A stretch of DNA of 64,000 nucleotides from Streptomyces lydicus (GCF_004125265.1 NZ_RDTE01000003.1:4526001-4590000); one strand, 5' to 3'. Counted from the stretch's first letter, positions 8,509 through 16,738 are shown. Translations and numbers: made by a program. Notes: generated by a model from the letters alone, not told the origin.

Positions 8509-9579
8509 TCAGGCCTGCGCGCCGACCGCGACGGGGGACCGGTCCCGCATGCGCCGCAGCAGTTCGTCGAGGTAGTCCTGCGAGGTGTTGAGCCTGATCA
8601 TGGCTCCCAGGGCGATGTCCCGGCCGATCAGGGGGTCGCTGTCCACCAGCGGTGCCACGACGTTCTTGAACCAGCCGGAGGCGTGGCCGGCGTCGATGCC
8701 GATGTGCAGGTCGTGGTAGGTGATGCCGACTTCGTGCAGGCCCAGTCTGCGCCAGGTGTCGACCACGCAGCGGAAGCGGCGGGGCGCCAGGTACTCCGTC
8801 ACGCCGAAGTAGCCCACGGCCTTGTAGTAGTGCCGGCGGGCGAGACCGAGGCAGGCGGAGAGGTTTCCGCAGATCCCGGCCTCCAGCATGAAGCTGTCCC
8901 GGATGAAGTCCGGGTCGGCGCCGATGGACTCCAGGGCCTGGGAGAAGAGGCTGGTGTGGACCATCCCGGCGTCGCCGTTGCCCATCTCGTCCCAGTAGTT
9001 GGCGGCTATCTCCATCTTCTCGCCACCGGTGCGGCCCATCTGCATCGAGGCGAGGATGTCGTCGAAGCGCGGGTCGAGGCTGGTCTCCTGGGCGAGCAGC
9101 AGCCGCAGGTCCTCCCGGGTGCCCCGCTGCTCGATGTGCTCGTGGTAGAGCGGGTGCCGGCCGGCCGGGTGGTCGTTGACGAGGTTCTTCAGCCAGCGGA
9201 CGTACTCCGTGCCGGACGTGGGGTAGCCGGTGACGGTCTCCTCGTCGATACGGGCGGCTTCCTCGCCGAGCATGGCCGCTTCCAGGATCGCGGCCACATC
9301 GCGCAGCAGGGGCGCGCGTTCGTGGTCGACCTCGGCGATGACCACGCCGGAGAAGTCCCGGTCGTAGATCAGGGCGAGGAGTTCGTGCATTTCGGCGAGC
9401 GCGGTGCGGTCCTTCCCGGCACCGGCGCGCTCGGTGAGCTCCTTGCAGGCGGCGGCCAGTGCGCCGCGGAAGGCGTAGTTCTCGGTCAGCAGGGTCAGTT
9501 CGCCGGCGGTACAGGACTCCAGGGCGCGCACCGCGGACAGCGGACCCTCGGCGAGCCGGGTTTTCCAGTCTTCAGACAT
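8509..9579 (-). CDS. Haem-oxygenase-like diiron oxidase/oxygenase (HDO, iron-containing redox enzyme)
   Basis: 356 aa, all-helical. The complete six-ligand diiron signature can be assigned: Glu165 (LLAQE), Glu198 and His208 (DEMGNGDAGMVH, the E-x9-H pair), then His292, Asp296 and His299 (HIGIDAGH, the HxxxDxxH motif). This spacing matches the central domain of SznF and related HDOs such as BesC, UndA, HrmI and FlcE, which perform N-oxygenation, C-C cleavage, desaturation or ring formation on amino acids. It lies second in the operon, 54 bp after the 2OG oxygenase. Substrate unknown; an amino acid or its derivative is most likely from context. Confidence 0.88.
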   Translation of the reverse strand: MSEDWKTRLAEGPLSAVRALESCTAGELTLLTENYAFRGALAAACKELTERAGAGKDRTALAEMHELLALIYDRDFSGVVIAEVDHERAPLLRDVAAILEAAMLGEEAARIDEETVTGYPTSGTEYVRWLKNLVNDHPAGRHPLYHEHIEQRGTREDLRLLLAQETSLDPRFDDILASMQMGRTGGEKMEIAANYWDEMGNGDAGMVHTSLFSQALESIGADPDFIRDSFMLEAGICGNLSACLGLARRHYYKAVGYFGVTEYLAPRRFRCVVDTWRRLGLHEVGITYHDLHIGIDAGHASGWFKNVVAPLVDSDPLIGRDIALGAMIRLNTSQDYLDELLRRMRDRSPVAVGAQA

Positions 9580-9633
9580 GCGGAATCAGCACAATCTTCT
9601 CGGTGTGGGCGGTGGGGGAGGCGGTGGCCGGGC

Positions 9634-10326
9634 TCAGCCGGCGTCCTCGGACAGGGCGGAGGTGTCGTGCTCGTCGCCGTACCACTTGTGCTGCCAGCGC
9701 GAGAAGGCGACGATCACGATGTCCCGGTGTCCGGGCCGGTCGCCGTCCGCCACGACGTCGGTCACGTCGTGGGCGATGGCCTTGTCGTCGAGGAGTACGG
9801 CCTGGCCCGCCCGGAGCGTCCCGTTCCAGAAGGGCTCGTCGGCGCCGGGCTTCCACAGCCGGGTCTCGCCGCCGCCCACGCTCTCCCGGCGCAGGACGGC
9901 GATCATCACGAACTCGTGGCCGTCGTGGTGCACGCCCTCGGGCGTCAGCGGCCCCGGGCGGCCGGGCTCGGCCCGGGTGCGGTTCTGGTGCACATTGAGC
10001 TGCCAGTCCTCGCCGCGGTCGAGGCCGATACCGGCGATTCCCTCGGAGATCAGCCCGGTGAAGTCGGCCTGGAGGGGTTCGTAGACCCGGCGGATGCCGC
10101 CGGCGGCCTTGTTGAACTTCTTGTACGCCGTGTAGTCCCGGTGCGGCAGCAGCGCGAAGTTCCAGGAGTCGCCCTCGCCGGGGGACAGCCGGTACTGCGA
10201 GAAGCGTTTGAAGCGTGTGCCGTTGCCCATGTAGTCGTCGACCGGAAGGTCGTCGTAGCTGTTCAGGAGCTCGGTGGGTACGGCGGGCAGATCGAAGACG
10301 GTGAATCCCTGGGTGCCGATCGGCAT
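9634..10326 (-). CDS. 2-oxoglutarate/Fe(II)-dependent oxygenase (2OG-Fe_Oxy_2 type, amino acid hydroxylase-like)
   Basis: 230 aa. The facial triad is visible: His133-x-Asp135 in GVHHDGHEF and the distal His186 in KAIAHDV, with Arg201 in HRDIVIVAF placed to bind 2-oxoglutarate. Size and motif context match the family of the isoleucine 4-hydroxylase IDO, which hydroxylates free aliphatic amino acids. ATG 10324-10326 is preceded on the minus strand by AAAGGAG, a strong ribosome site. The long open frame upstream has no recognisable protein character, so the shorter start was chosen. This is the first gene of the accessory operon. Confidence 0.87.
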   Translation of the reverse strand: MPIGTQGFTVFDLPAVPTELLNSYDDLPVDDYMGNGTRFKRFSQYRLSPGEGDSWNFALLPHRDYTAYKKFNKAAGGIRRVYEPLQADFTGLISEGIAGIGLDRGEDWQLNVHQNRTRAEPGRPGPLTPEGVHHDGHEFVMIAVLRRESVGGGETRLWKPGADEPFWNGTLRAGQAVLLDDKAIAHDVTDVVADGDRPGHRDIVIVAFSRWQHKWYGDEHDTSALSEDAG

Positions 10327-10591
10327 GGAGTGCTCCTTTGTGAGGAGGAGGGAGTCCTTACGGGTGGTCCGTGCTCGGTGTGTGCGGGCTGTGCTCGGTG
10401 TGGGTGGGCGAGCACATCCCGGGTGGCTGCGTCCGGGCAGCGCTTCTCTGCGGGGGCGGACGGTTGGTGGCGGGTGATCAGGTGGTCGGTCGGCGGCGTG
10501 GGCGTGGTGGTGCCGGACTGGGGGCGCTCTACGGTTTTCGAGCAGGGGACAGCCGGTGATGGCCGGAAACCAAGCCACCACGCGCAGCACG

Positions 10592-10640
10592 GGGAAAGCG
10601 GAATCGCTAATTCCCACGGAAAAGCGGAATAGCGGCTTCC
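10592..10640. promoter_or_regulatory. Two adjacent imperfect palindromes upstream of the accessory operon
   Basis: Site 1 (10592-10615) has outer arms GGGAA/TTCCC and inner arms AGCG/CGCT. Site 2 (10618-10640) has arms GGAA(A)AGC/GCTTCC. Both contain AAAGCGGAAT, 26 bp apart, so they are also direct repeats. They sit about 270-315 bp upstream of the first start codon in a locally AT-richer stretch, where the operon promoter is expected. They look like paired operator half-sites for a dimeric regulator. No regulator gene lies inside the cluster. Confidence 0.45.
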
Positions 10641-11819
10641 CAATAAATCCCCCCGTGCAGCGGCCCCCGGTGTCGGGATGCGCGAACGGTGGTCGTTCGC
10701 ACGCCCGTCGGGGACACCCACCGCCCCGTTCCCGGGCATGAAGCCGCAATGAACTCCGGGCAGTTGATGTCGCTAACTCGAACCAGAGTATCCCGTTTTG
10801 GGAAAAGAATGCTGTGTGGCGTGCGTCACAATCTCCAGTGATTGGCATATTCGAGAGAGATCCGCTGTTCTCTTCCCGTCAAGGCCGGAAGGCAGGAATC
10901 CAGTTGGTTTTCCACGGTGATACCGTCCGGGCGGCCGCGAGTCCGTAAGGGTAAAAGGCAAGGCACTTCCGGGCAGCGTGTCAGTCCGCAAGGGCAATTC
11001 GAGACCACTGCATCCCGGGAATATCCGCAAGGTCCCGCAGGGTGGGTGAATCACCATGCGCGAGTACACCGAGCTTGAGGCCGGGAAGGTCGACCAGGAC
11101 GCCGTTCCGGGCTCCGTGGTCCGAATCACGGCGGGCCGAACCACGGTGGTCCGAACCGCAAAAGCGCCACACCTCAGGGTCGTGTCTTGAGGTGCGGCGC
11201 CTTCCTCGGTTTCCTCTTGCCGTTCGGGCCCGGTCGGATTCGGCTGCGTACGGTTGTCCCTGGTGGATGTGGCCGACGGCGACCACACCTTCACCGCGCT
11301 GAACGGCAGCACCATTGCCAACGGCGATTCCGAGTGCGGGCACCGTACGGCCCGTAATCTCGGTCGGACCGGCGAATCATCAGATTCTTTTCCGCGCCGA
11401 TTCCGCCCGCCGGTCCCGGTGCGGCGGAGGGACGGAAGCGGTTCCTGTGGCCGATGCGGACGCCGCCGGCCGGTCCCGAGGCGTTCCACCATCACGAGAC
11501 ATATCGCTACGTCCGTGCCAGGTCGCCGCATATCAAAGCCAAGCTTCCGGGCGGCGGGGCCGATGAATTCGACGGCGGCTATTCCAGGGGCATCGCGGGC
11601 TGCGGTGAATGGCGCGAATTCCTGGACAGCCTCGACCGTAGGGCGGTCCGCCGGGACCAGTACCGCAGCCCCGAACGGTGTCCGGCGGGACGTCCCCGGC
11701 CGGCCACGGCAGCGAGGCCCGGCTGCCGTTCCGTGTACGCCACCGGGCCGTGTCCGCCGCCTCGTACAGGGCGGGACACGGCCCGGTGAGGTGCCCGTGG
11801 CCAGTGGTCAGGCCGAGAG
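10641..11819. other. About 1.2 kb without a convincing gene; relict-looking fragments
   Basis: No open frame here has the Streptomyces codon pattern with a plausible start and a recognisable domain. Short stretches look protein-like, for example 11056-11190 (+, 44 codons starting MREYTELEAGKVDQDAVPGS), 11224-11390 (+, VDVADGDHTFTALNGSTIA) and about 11480-11640 (+, KAKLPGGGADEFDGGYSRG). They lie in different frames and none continues, as expected for decayed genes. Base composition between 10560 and 11200 is lower in GC than the flanks. The leftward operon promoter probably lies in its left part. Confidence 0.5.
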
Positions 11820-12533
11820 TCAGGCCGTGGTGCCGCCGCCGTGTTCGTCGGCCTCGGCCTGCTTGGCCTGGATCTCCGGATCGAGCGAGGCGCCCTCGCT
11901 GCCGTCGACCGAGCTCAGCCGTTCGCGGTCGCTGACCTCGGTGGGTGCCGGCGGCTCGACCAGCCAGTCCGGGTTGGCCTGCTTGTCCCACCACTTCCAG
12001 GCGGCGACCGCGCCGCCGGCCAGGATGCCCAGCACGGCAAGGCGCTTGGCGAGCTTGCCGCACTTGGCCCGTCGGCTGTGCTTCTTCTGGAGCTTGGCGA
12101 TCTCGGCCGCCGTCACCTGGCCGCGGAGGGCGGCGAGCGCGGCGGTGCCACGGGCGAGGGCTTCGTCGCGTACCGGTTCGGCCGCGGCGCGCGCGTGGGT
12201 CACGGCGCTCTCCAGCCGCGGGGCCGTGTAATCGGCCGCCTGGCGGGCCGCCTTACGGGTCCGGCAGGCCGCCCGGGTCGCCGCCGCGTCCACCTTGGGC
12301 GGCAGGGTGCCACGGGCGTGCTCGATACGCGGGTGCAGATGGGTGTCGTACTGCGTACGTGCCTGGTGGGCGGCCTCGGCCACCTTGGGAGCCGCTCGCG
12401 TCCGGGCCTCGTGAGCGAAGTGCACGGCGGCGTCCTTGGCCGTACCGGCATAAGGAGCTACCACCTCCGCGGCGTGCCGCACGCTGTCCTTGGCCGTACC
12501 GGTCGCGGCGCGCACGCTGTCCTTGCGGGTCAC
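11820..12533 (-). CDS. DUF5324-family protein (Ala/Lys-rich, single TM helix)
   Basis: 237 aa. The first 150 residues are Ala/Arg/Lys/His-rich and helical with heptad-like spacing (repeated AAxxARxxxA), suggesting a long amphipathic or coiled-coil region. One hydrophobic segment (LAVLGILAGGAVAAWKWW, about 165-185) is followed by an acidic, Pro-containing tail. The composition matches the actinobacterial DUF5324 family; no function is established. It seems to be a structural or membrane-associated protein. ATG 12531-12533 is preceded by GAGGAGGATCC. Confidence 0.75.
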   Translation of the reverse strand: MTRKDSVRAATGTAKDSVRHAAEVVAPYAGTAKDAAVHFAHEARTRAAPKVAEAAHQARTQYDTHLHPRIEHARGTLPPKVDAAATRAACRTRKAARQAADYTAPRLESAVTHARAAAEPVRDEALARGTAALAALRGQVTAAEIAKLQKKHSRRAKCGKLAKRLAVLGILAGGAVAAWKWWDKQANPDWLVEPPAPTEVSDRERLSSVDGSEGASLDPEIQAKQAEADEHGGGTTA

Positions 12534-12930
12534 GGGATCCTCCTCCTCGGTGGCGTATCCGGGGCTTGGGGGCTGGTCCCCCGTGTCTGCTGTATCGCCT
12601 GTCCACCCGTTTGAAGATCATGCCCGCTCATGCGTCGTCCGGCATGTGCGAGCGGGCATCCGGGTCATTGCAGACGTTCCGGAGCCTTGTGGACGACAAT
12701 GCCACGATTCCTCGCTCCGGGCGGTGGAAATCCGCACGAAGAGCGTCGTCGGCGGCGGCCGGACGGCGCGCACGACGCGGCGCGAGGGGCGCGCAGGGGC
12801 GTGGAGGGGTCGTGGCCGGGCGTGGGCGAAACGCGGCGCGCAGCTCGGCGAGAGGCCGCGGTCGAGCCCTGGGAGGGCCGGTCCGTGCGAGGATCGGGAA
12901 CCGTCAGCGAAGACTTATGGAAGGTAGATC
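12534..12930. other. Intergenic spacer between divergent DUF5324 and PPIase genes
   Basis: About 400 bp with no supported gene. It must hold the promoters for both divergent genes. A GGAAGG ribosome site precedes the PPIase GTG. The stretch 12735-12860 is dense in GCGCG/CGGCG runs without clear repeat structure. Confidence 0.5.
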
Positions 12931-13458
12931 GTGGCTGAGCAGCTCTACGCCACCCTGAAGACCAACCAGGGCGACATCGAGATTCGGCTCCTGCCGAACC
13001 ATGCCCCCAAAACGGTCAAGAACTTCGTCGAGCTCGCCAAGGGCGAACGGGAGTGGACTCACCCGGCGACCGGCAAGAAGTCCGCGGACCGGCTGTACGA
13101 CGGCACCGTCTTCCACCGGGTGATCAGCGGTTTCATGATCCAGGGCGGCGACCCGCTGGGCAACGGCACCGGTGGCCCCGGTTACGAGTTCGGGGACGAG
13201 TTCCACCCCGACCTGGCCTTCAACAAGCCGTACCTGCTGGCCATGGCCAACGCCGGTCCGGGCACCAACGGCTCGCAGTTCTTCATCACCGTCGGCGCGA
13301 CGGCGTGGCTGACCGGCAAGCACACCATCTTCGGTGAGGTCAGCAACGAGGCGAGCCAGAAGGTCGTCGACGCCATCGCCGGCACCCAGACCAACCCGAG
13401 CACCGACCGTCCCGTCAAGGACGTCGTCATCGAGTCGGTGGTCGTCGAGACCCGCTGA
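12931..13458 (+). CDS. ppiA: Cyclophilin-type peptidyl-prolyl cis-trans isomerase
   Basis: 175 aa, one cyclophilin domain and no signal peptide, so cytoplasmic. It catalyses cis-trans isomerisation at Xaa-Pro bonds. Active-site landmarks are the Arg in VFHRVISGFMIQGGD, the substrate groove MANAGPGTNGSQFFIT and the His in GKHTIFGEV. The GTG start at 12931 has GGAAGG ahead of it and lines up with the domain. Length is normal for bacterial PpiA. A GC-rich hairpin follows the stop, and the rhomboid gene lies 143 bp downstream. Confidence 0.95.
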   Translation: MAEQLYATLKTNQGDIEIRLLPNHAPKTVKNFVELAKGEREWTHPATGKKSADRLYDGTVFHRVISGFMIQGGDPLGNGTGGPGYEFGDEFHPDLAFNKPYLLAMANAGPGTNGSQFFITVGATAWLTGKHTIFGEVSNEASQKVVDAIAGTQTNPSTDRPVKDVVIESVVVETR

Positions 13459-13494
13459 GCCGCGTCGCGCCCCGGCCGGTTCCGGGGAACCATT

Positions 13495-13527
13495 GCGCCC
13501 CGCCCGGTCGTACATCAGGCGGGGCGC
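13495..13527 (+). terminator. GC-rich hairpin after the PPIase gene
   Basis: A perfect 10-bp stem, GCGCCCCGCC (13495-13504) and GGCGGGGCGC (13518-13527), with a 13-nt loop lies 37 bp after the stop codon. It lacks a T tract, which is common for Streptomyces terminators, so it may terminate or stabilise the mRNA end. Confidence 0.5.
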
Positions 13528-13601
13528 GAGGCTCGTCCGGGACGGTGCCGGGCGGGGAGACGTGTGAACGCGCCCGCACGGAGAAAGAGGACGAGGGACG
13601 G

Positions 13602-14519
13602 ATGACCCAGGTGCCAGGCAGCCCGCACACGCCGCAGGACGCGCAGGGCGACGGCGGCCTGCCGGGCTGCTCCCGCCACCCCGACCGTCCGACCGGTGTC
13701 CGCTGCACCCGCTGTGAGCAGCCGATATGCCCGGAGTGCATGGTCAGCGCCTCGGTCGGCTTCCAGTGCCCGTCCTGTGTCCGCAGCGGCAGCGGCACCG
13801 GCCACCCGCCGGGGGCGACGGCTCCGCGCACCCTCGCGGGCGGCACCCTCGCGGCCGATCCGCGGCTGATCACCAAGATCCTGCTGGGCCTGAACGCCGC
13901 GGTCTTCATCGCCGTCTTGCTGAACGGCGGCGAAACGGGCTGGCTGCTCGGCCGTCTCGACCTGGTGGGGCTCGCAGCCGACCCGGGGCAGTTCCGGCTG
14001 GTCGGGGTCGCGGAAGGCCAGTGGTACCGCCTGCTGACCGCGATGTTCCTGCACGCGCAGATCGCCCACTTCGCGTTCAACATGCTCTCGCTGTGGTGGC
14101 TGGGGCCCCCGCTGGAGGCGGCGCTCGGCCGGCTGCGGTTCACCGCGCTCTATCTGCTCGCCGGTCTGGGCGGCAGCGCCCTGTCGTATCTCCTCGCCGC
14201 GCAGAACCAGCCCTCGCTGGGTGCGTCCGGCGCGATCTTCGGGCTGCTCGGTGCGACCGCGGTGCTGCTGCGGCGGCTGAGTTACGACATGAAGCCGGTG
14301 CTGATCCTGCTCGGCCTCAACCTGGCCTTCACATTCCTGTGGCCGAACATCTCCTGGCAGGCCCATGTCGGCGGCCTGGTGGTGGGCGCCGCGGTGGCGT
14401 TCGGGATGGTGCACGCGCCGCGGCACCGCCGGACCCTGGTGCACACCGCGACCTGTGTGGCCGCCCTGCTCGTGATCGTCGCGGTGGTGTGGGTACGGAC
14501 CCTTCAGCTGCTGGGCTGA
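13602..14519 (+). CDS. Rhomboid-family intramembrane serine protease with N-terminal zinc-ribbon
   Basis: 305 aa. Residues 23-59 hold a B-box-like Cys/His zinc motif (CSRHPDRPTGVRCTRC, then CPECM and CPSC). Six or seven TM helices follow. The catalytic dyad is Ser209 in GASGAIFG and His255 in WQAHVGGLVVG, with the oxyanion-region HAQIAHFAFNML in TM2. Rhomboids cut substrate TM helices within the membrane; the substrate here is unknown. ATG 13602 has GAGGG at a good distance. The gene lies next to the PPIase gene and upstream of the DnaA-box spacer and crgA, a conserved Streptomyces order. Confidence 0.93.
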   Translation: MTQVPGSPHTPQDAQGDGGLPGCSRHPDRPTGVRCTRCEQPICPECMVSASVGFQCPSCVRSGSGTGHPPGATAPRTLAGGTLAADPRLITKILLGLNAAVFIAVLLNGGETGWLLGRLDLVGLAADPGQFRLVGVAEGQWYRLLTAMFLHAQIAHFAFNMLSLWWLGPPLEAALGRLRFTALYLLAGLGGSALSYLLAAQNQPSLGASGAIFGLLGATAVLLRRLSYDMKPVLILLGLNLAFTFLWPNISWQAHVGGLVVGAAVAFGMVHAPRHRRTLVHTATCVAALLVIVAVVWVRTLQLLG

Positions 14520-14537
14520 AGGGCCTGTCCCGTCACG

Positions 14538-14724
14538 TTGTCCACAGTGCGTGGCCGATCTTGTGCATGCTGTGCGGAACCGCTGTTCCGGCCCGCCTGA
14601 CCTGCGTTTCCCCAGTAAGGACGCGGGGAGACGCGGGCCGGGGGAGGGTGCCGCCGATCACACCGGCGTCAACCTCCGGAAGGTTATCCACAGATCTTCT
14701 GAAGTTTTCCCCGGCTGTGGATAA
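14538..14724. promoter_or_regulatory. Cluster of three perfect DnaA boxes
   Basis: TTGTCCACA lies at 14538-14546. TTATCCACA at 14684-14692 and its inverse TGTGGATAA at 14716-14724 form an inverted repeat, GGTTATCCACAG...CTGTGGATAACC, with a roughly 22-bp AT-richer centre. The sites fall in the spacer between the convergent rhomboid and crgA genes. They could titrate DnaA or mark an accessory replication-control site near oriC. The inverted pair could also fold as a terminator-like hairpin. Confidence 0.65.
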
Positions 14725-14754
14725 CCGTGTGGATGGCCTTGGGCAGGGCTTGTG

Positions 14755-15012
14755 CTACTTCCACTGAGTGGATACGCCGAAGCCCACCGCGATGAAGCCG
14801 AAGCCGCACACGATGTTCCAGTTGCCCATGGCGCCGATCGGCAGATCGCCCTCGGACACGTAGAACATCACGATCCACACCAGCCCGATGAGGAACATCG
14901 CCAGCATCAGCGGCGCCACCCAACCGCGCCCTGAGTTCATCTTCAGGTTGGTGGTCTTCGCCGGCGGCGGCGTGAAGTCGTCCTTCTTCTTGCGGATCCG
15001 TGACTTCGGCAC
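14755..15012 (-). CDS. crgA: Cell division inhibitor CrgA
   Basis: 85 aa. A basic N-terminus (PKSRIRKKKDDFTPPP) is followed by two TM helices (WVAPLMLAMFLIGLVWIVMFYV and WNIVCGFGFIAVGFGVS), the standard CrgA layout. CrgA binds FtsZ and septal PBPs and holds back septation during growth and sporulation in Streptomyces. GTG 15010-15012 gives the typical family length (about 84 aa); the longer open frame to 15114 is not needed. It is divergent from the DUF881 gene, with promoters in the 183-bp gap. Confidence 0.96.
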   Translation of the reverse strand: MPKSRIRKKKDDFTPPPAKTTNLKMNSGRGWVAPLMLAMFLIGLVWIVMFYVSEGDLPIGAMGNWNIVCGFGFIAVGFGVSTQWK

Positions 15013-15195
15013 GAGGAACTCTCCTGTCGATGCGCTGCTCCCCCCGCTCACTGCTTGGCGCCGGCGGGCGGTGCCCCCATCCGCGGGGAGGGTACGAGGG
15101 GTGCGCCGGGGCACGGACGCGGTGGGGAGCGGATTCCTTTTCCCGGGCGTCCGTTAGCGTAGTGCTTCCGCGGCGCCGTAAGGAGTAAGGGTACG

Positions 15196-15966
15196 TTGAG
15201 CAATTCCGCTGACTCGCCCCACCGCCCCCCTCGCCCCCGCCTGCGGCCCGTGCGGTTTCTCACCCTCATCGTGTTCGCGCTCGCCGGGCTGCTGTTCTGG
15301 CTGAGCTTCGACACTGCACGGGGCACCAATCTGCGCTCGGACGACTCGATGCTGCGGCTGTCCGACCTCATCCAGGAGCGCAGCCACAAGAATGGCGACC
15401 AGGACGACCGCAACGCCACCCTGCGTGCGGAGGTCGACGCCCTCGCACGGCGCGATAACGGCACCTCCAAGGCCGAGGAAGCCAAGGTCAAGGCGCTGGA
15501 GAAGAACGCAGGCACCAAGCCGCTGAAGGGCTCGGGCGTGACGGTCACCCTGACCGACGCCCCGCCGAACGCCACCGCCAAGATCCCCGGGGTGCCCCAG
15601 CCGCAGCCCAACGACCTGGTCATCCACCAGCAGGACCTGCAGGCCGTGGTGAACGCCCTGTGGCACGGCGGCGCCAAGGGCATCAGGGTCATGGACCAGC
15701 GGCTGATCTCCACCAGCGCGGTGCGCTGCGTCGGCAACACCCTGATCCTCCAGGGCCGGGTCTACTCCCCGCCGTACAAGGTCACCGCCGTCGGCGACCG
15801 CGAGGCCCTCACCAACGCGCTGACCGCCTCCCCCGCCATCCAGAACTACCTCCAGTACGTGAACGCCTACGGCCTGGGCTGGAAAGTCGACCAGCACGAG
15901 GCGGTGACTCTTCCCGGCTACTCCGGCACAGTGGATCTGCACTACGCACAGCCTGTGAAGCCGTAG
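15196..15966 (+). CDS. DUF881 family membrane-anchored protein
   Basis: 256 aa. One TM helix near residues 22-40 (FLTLIVFALAGLLFWLSF) anchors an extracytoplasmic part. That part has a charged helical segment (about 50-105) and a globular DUF881 domain with LVIHQQDLQAVVNALWHGGAKGIRVMDQRL and the single-Cys ISTSAVRCVGNTL. The function of DUF881 is not settled; these genes often lie by cell-division or wall genes in Gram-positives, as here beside crgA and a sortase. The start is TTG 15196 with AAGGAG at proper spacing. Confidence 0.85.
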   Translation: MSNSADSPHRPPRPRLRPVRFLTLIVFALAGLLFWLSFDTARGTNLRSDDSMLRLSDLIQERSHKNGDQDDRNATLRAEVDALARRDNGTSKAEEAKVKALEKNAGTKPLKGSGVTVTLTDAPPNATAKIPGVPQPQPNDLVIHQQDLQAVVNALWHGGAKGIRVMDQRLISTSAVRCVGNTLILQGRVYSPPYKVTAVGDREALTNALTASPAIQNYLQYVNAYGLGWKVDQHEAVTLPGYSGTVDLHYAQPVKP

Positions 15967-15997
15967 CCCGCGGGGCGGCGGGAGGGGCGGGGGCCGG

Positions 15998-16738
15998 ATG
16001 ACGCTGCGGGGCCGGACGGCGGTGCGGTGGATCGTATGGACGCTCAGCGAAATCTGCGTCACCGCCGGCGCGCTGATCGTGCTGTTCGTGGTCTACGTTC
16101 TCTTCTGGACCGGCGTACGGGCCGACAGCGCCATGGACGGCGAGATCGGCAAGCTCCGGCAGCAGTGGTCCGCGGCCCAGGCCACCGGACCCGGCGGCAC
16201 ACCGGCTCCCGGCGGAAAGCAGGCCCCCGGCGGCACCCCCGCCCCCGCCGCGCGGCCCCGCCACTACGCCCCGGGCGCTTCCTTCGCCGTGATGTACATC
16301 CCGCGCCTGGGTGCCGACTGGGTCAAGCCCGTGCTGGAGGGCACCGCGACCGACGTCCTCAAGCGCGGCCTGGGACATTACGACCGCACCGCGCACCTCG
16401 GGGAGCTGGGCAACTTCTCCGTCGCCGGTCACCGCCGCACGTACGGCGACCCGTTCAAGGACTTCCCCCGGCTGCGCCCCGGCGACGCCGTGGTGCTGAC
16501 CGACGGCGCGACCTGGTACACCTACCGCATCGACCGCCGGCCCTTCACGACGCTGCCCGGCGACATCGGGGTGATCGACCCCGTACCGCCGAAGTCCGGA
16601 TTCCACGGCCCCGGCCGCTATCTCACGCTCACGACCTGCGAGCCGGAATGGGGCCACAGCCACCGGCTGATCGCCTGGGGACACCTCGATTCCACCCAAC
16701 CCGTGGCGCAGGGAAGGCCATCGGCTTTGACCGGCTGA
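15998..16738 (+). CDS. Class E sortase
   Basis: 246 aa. An N-terminal TM helix (about 12-38) and a Pro/Gly linker lead to a sortase beta-barrel. The catalytic triad is His145 (VAGHRRTYG), Cys214 (LTLTTCEPEW) and Arg223 (SHRLIAWGHL). Class E enzymes of actinobacteria cleave LAxTG-like signals and attach surface proteins to peptidoglycan on the outer face. It starts 31 bp after the DUF881 stop and probably shares that transcript. This is the first of three class E sortase genes within 4 kb. Confidence 0.93.
   Translation: MTLRGRTAVRWIVWTLSEICVTAGALIVLFVVYVLFWTGVRADSAMDGEIGKLRQQWSAAQATGPGGTPAPGGKQAPGGTPAPAARPRHYAPGASFAVMYIPRLGADWVKPVLEGTATDVLKRGLGHYDRTAHLGELGNFSVAGHRRTYGDPFKDFPRLRPGDAVVLTDGATWYTYRIDRRPFTTLPGDIGVIDPVPPKSGFHGPGRYLTLTTCEPEWGHSHRLIAWGHLDSTQPVAQGRPSALTG

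Noticed and set aside
10327..10848. N-terminal extension of the 2OG oxygenase (open frame continues 174 codons upstream)
   Set aside because: The extension has no domain, contains the palindromic sites, and a strong AAAGGAG site precedes the ATG at 10326.
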